The notes under the pieces: model-generated
What the model saw: the letters and a program-made list of their open reading frames with translations, nothing else
Databases searched by the model: none
Told to the model about the DNA's origin: nothing
Made by a program: the position numbers and the translations under genes
DNA from: AP-15 sp963736715
GTDB taxonomy: Bacteria > Pseudomonadota > Alphaproteobacteria > ATCC43930 > CGMCC-115725
NCBI GenBank assembly: GCA_963736715.1
Contig: CAVTQA010000051.1
Location: 1-64,000 of the forward strand
Direction: 5' to 3'
DNA: 64,000 nucleotides
In this document: positions 62,052 through 64,000 of the stretch, one piece after another
How positions within the stretch are numbered: the first letter of the stretch is position 1
Layout: every line of letters begins with the position of its first letter

Positions 62052-64000
62052 ATGACCAACCTCGTCCTCCAGCACGGGCTCTCCTTTGCCGATCTTTATG
62101 ACCGCGAGGGCCTCGTGCGTCTCGATCGGGCGTTCGTCGCTCATCTCGCCGAGGCCGATGCCGGGTTGCATGACCGGCTGATGACGGCGCGGCGCGATCC
62201 GGACGCGATCGAGCGGCTCGACGAGCCGAACCTGCTGGTCGATGTCGCACCGCATCTCGAAGATTTCCTCGGCGAGCTGTTCGGCATCTCGCCCGAGGTT
62301 CGGAGATTGCAAACGCGCCACCACGAGCTGGCGCCGCTCTATTCGGTCAAACGCCTCTTCGTGCAGCGCCGCGCCGTAAAAGGGGTCAAGGAATCCGACG
62401 CGATAGCCATCGACGGGCCCGCATTGGCCAGCGAGCTCGACGCGCTGATCGGCTCTCCGGCGGAAGAGGCCTGGGAGCGCTCCTATGCCGAGCATGTCGC
62501 CGCTTGGCTTGAGCACGAGGCCGGCAATGCGGAGGCGCTGGACGTCGCGCAGCGCTATGCCGCCTGGGCGACATTGTCCCCCGAGGGGCGGCGCAAACAT
62601 CGGCGCGGCGTACTGTTCAAGGTGCCGCACCGGCTGGACATGCACCATCTCGTTCCGGTCGAGACCATCGAGCGCGACGGGGTCACAATGCTGCGGCGGC
62701 CCGAGGACGACTGGCGCCGGCGCGACGGCTTTGCGCTCACCGATCCCGGCACCGATCTCGTCGGCGCGCTCGACCAGGCGAATTACTGCATCTGGTGCCA
62801 CAACCAGGGCAAGGACAGCTGCTCCAAGGGCCTGAAGGAGAAGGACGGCGCATTCAAGAAAACCGTCTTCGGCGTCACCCTCGCGGGGTGTCCGCTAGAG
62901 GAGAAGATCTCCGAAATGAACCTGGTGAAGGCGCGCGGCAACAGCCTCGGCGCCCTCGCCGTCGTCGCGGTCGACAACCCGATATGTGCGGCGACCGGCC
63001 ACCGCATCTGCAACGACTGCATGAAGGCCTGCATCTACCAGCGCCAGGAGCCGGTCGACATCCCGCAGATCGAGACCCGCACGTTGAAGGACGTGCTCGG
63101 CCTCCCCTGGGGTTTCGAGATCTATTCGCTGTTGACCCGGTGGAACCCACTCAACATTCGCCGGCCTTTGCCGCGGCCGGACAGCGGCTACAAGGCGCTT
63201 GTGGTCGGCCTCGGGCCCGCGGGCTTCACGCTCGCCCATCACCTGTTGAACGACGGCCATTTCGTCGCGGCGATCGATGGCCTCAAGATCGAGCCGCTGC
63301 CGCCCGAGATCGGGGGCGTCACTCTCGATGGCGCTCGGCACCCGTTCGAGCCGATCCGTGATGTCGCGAGCCTCGTCGAGCGGCTCGACGACCGCGTCAT
63401 GGCGGGATTCGGCGGGGTTGCCGAGTACGGCATCACCGTTCGCTGGGACAAGAATTTCCTGAAGATCGTGCGCCTGCTGCTCGAACGCCGGGCGAGTTTC
63501 TCGATGTATGGCGGCGTGCGGTTTGGCGGCACGATAACGATCGACGGCGCGTTCGAGCTGGGCTTCGATCATGTTGCGCTATGCGCAGGGGCCGGTCGGC
63601 CGACCGTGATCCCGATGAAGAACGGTCTCGCGCCGGGGGTGCGGCAGGCCTCCGATTTCCTGATGGCGTTGCAATTGACCGGCGCGGCCAAGACCGACAG
63701 CATCGCCAATCTGACCGTGCGGCTGCCGGTCGTCGTGATCGGCGGCGGTCTGACGGCGATCGACACGGCGACCGAGTCGCTGGCCTATTATCCGCTCCAG
63801 GTCGAGAAATTCCTGTCGCGGTATGAGATCCTCGTCGCCGAGCGCGGCGAGGAGGCGGTGCGTGCGCAATGGACACCGCCGGAGCGCGAGGTCGCGGCCG
63901 AATTCATCGAGCATGCCCGCGCGATCCGCGCGGAGCGCGAGGCCGCCCAACGCGAAGACCGCCCGCCGCGACTCGTCAACCTGATCGACGGTTGGGGCGG
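62052..64000 (+). CDS. FAD/NAD(P)-binding oxidoreductase with Cys-rich cluster domain, partial
   Basis: Open from ATG 62052 to the window end (649 codons, no stop). The N-terminal helical domain is followed by two cysteine groups, NYCIWCHNQGKDSCSKG and ICAATGHRICNDCMKACIYQ, likely iron-sulfur ligands as in GltB-small-subunit-type flavoproteins. Two dinucleotide folds: LVVGLGPAGFTLAHHLL and VVVIGGGLTAIDTATESLAY. It resembles the large alphaproteobacterial pyridine nucleotide-disulfide oxidoreductases related to glutamate synthase small subunit. Substrate unknown. C-terminus lies outside the window. Confidence 0.83.
   Translation, partial: MTNLVLQHGLSFADLYDREGLVRLDRAFVAHLAEADAGLHDRLMTARRDPDAIERLDEPNLLVDVAPHLEDFLGELFGISPEVRRLQTRHHELAPLYSVKRLFVQRRAVKGVKESDAIAIDGPALASELDALIGSPAEEAWERSYAEHVAAWLEHEAGNAEALDVAQRYAAWATLSPEGRRKHRRGVLFKVPHRLDMHHLVPVETIERDGVTMLRRPEDDWRRRDGFALTDPGTDLVGALDQANYCIWCHNQGKDSCSKGLKEKDGAFKKTVFGVTLAGCPLEEKISEMNLVKARGNSLGALAVVAVDNPICAATGHRICNDCMKACIYQRQEPVDIPQIETRTLKDVLGLPWGFEIYSLLTRWNPLNIRRPLPRPDSGYKALVVGLGPAGFTLAHHLLNDGHFVAAIDGLKIEPLPPEIGGVTLDGARHPFEPIRDVASLVERLDDRVMAGFGGVAEYGITVRWDKNFLKIVRLLLERRASFSMYGGVRFGGTITIDGAFELGFDHVALCAGAGRPTVIPMKNGLAPGVRQASDFLMALQLTGAAKTDSIANLTVRLPVVVIGGGLTAIDTATESLAYYPLQVEKFLSRYEILVAERGEEAVRAQWTPPEREVAAEFIEHARAIRAEREAAQREDRPPRLVNLIDGWG

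Overview
The window is GC-rich DNA of an alphaproteobacterium, probably Rhodospirillales or Hyphomicrobiales-like; I cannot place it more precisely. The evidence is the guaB-rsmB-guaA order, a DUF1153/SciP-like regulator, an adenylate-cyclase-type TPR remnant, SsuABC/TauABC-like importers, HigBA, and alphaproteobacterial palindromic repeats. Housekeeping and catabolic genes lie among an unusually large number of broken genes. Many lesions are single-base indels, so each needs read-level confirmation, but others (insertions, tandem duplications, nonsense codons) are clear structural events.

Layout. 1-7.2 kb: remnants of a CocE/NonD hydrolase, two MFS carriers, an LLM flavoprotein and a TPR protein around one intact gentisate-dioxygenase-like cupin. 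7.4-22.4 kb: catabolic and transport block with MmgE/PrpD, a BisC/TorA-type molybdoenzyme, a Dpp/Opp-like peptide importer (binding protein, two permeases, two ATPases), a NMT1-type binding protein, a two-domain VOC protein, and an opposing SsuABC/TauABC-like importer. 22.6-27.1 kb: guaB, rsmB-like, guaA (the last two frameshifted). 27.2-34 kb: DNA methylase remnant, decayed IS5, IS1380 and ISNCY-like transposases, integrase remnant, tRNA-Lys(CUU) and tRNA-Leu(CAA). 33-36.4 kb: two decayed GH13 glucosidases, one split by a GIY-YIG-encoding insertion. 36.5-42.1 kb: fhs, 5-formyl-THF cyclo-ligase, Hsp20, Lon. 42.1-46.9 kb: PPK2, DUF5335, peroxiredoxin and DsbA-like remnants and an aldehyde dehydrogenase split by an intact IS1634. 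47-54.4 kb: integrase and IS3/IS481/IS1182 graveyard with HigA and a DUF1153 gene. 54.6-64 kb: intact MetE-like protein, a three-gene hydrolase/flavoprotein operon, an AllC-like amidohydrolase, SthA-like transhydrogenase, and a large FAD oxidoreductase running off the end.

Main discovery candidate. A 748-bp element at 35406-36153 interrupts a GH13 gene. It has 18-bp terminal inverted repeats and a 4-bp CTAG target duplication. Inside, a 97-residue single-domain GIY-YIG nuclease is flanked by a 68-bp inverted repeat (66/68 identical). The repeat contains a head sequence AGCCTG followed by a GC-rich stem-loop. Solo copies with the same architecture (most 22-24 nt), with compensatory stem changes, sit inside the reading frames of the IS5, IS1380 (twice), ISNCY and IS481 (twice) transposases and just upstream of the IS481 start. 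Removing each one restores, or closely approaches, the expected protein. This resembles REP sequences and their RAYT transposases, but the candidate partner here is a GIY-YIG nuclease. The partnership is inference; the insertions are read directly from the sequence.
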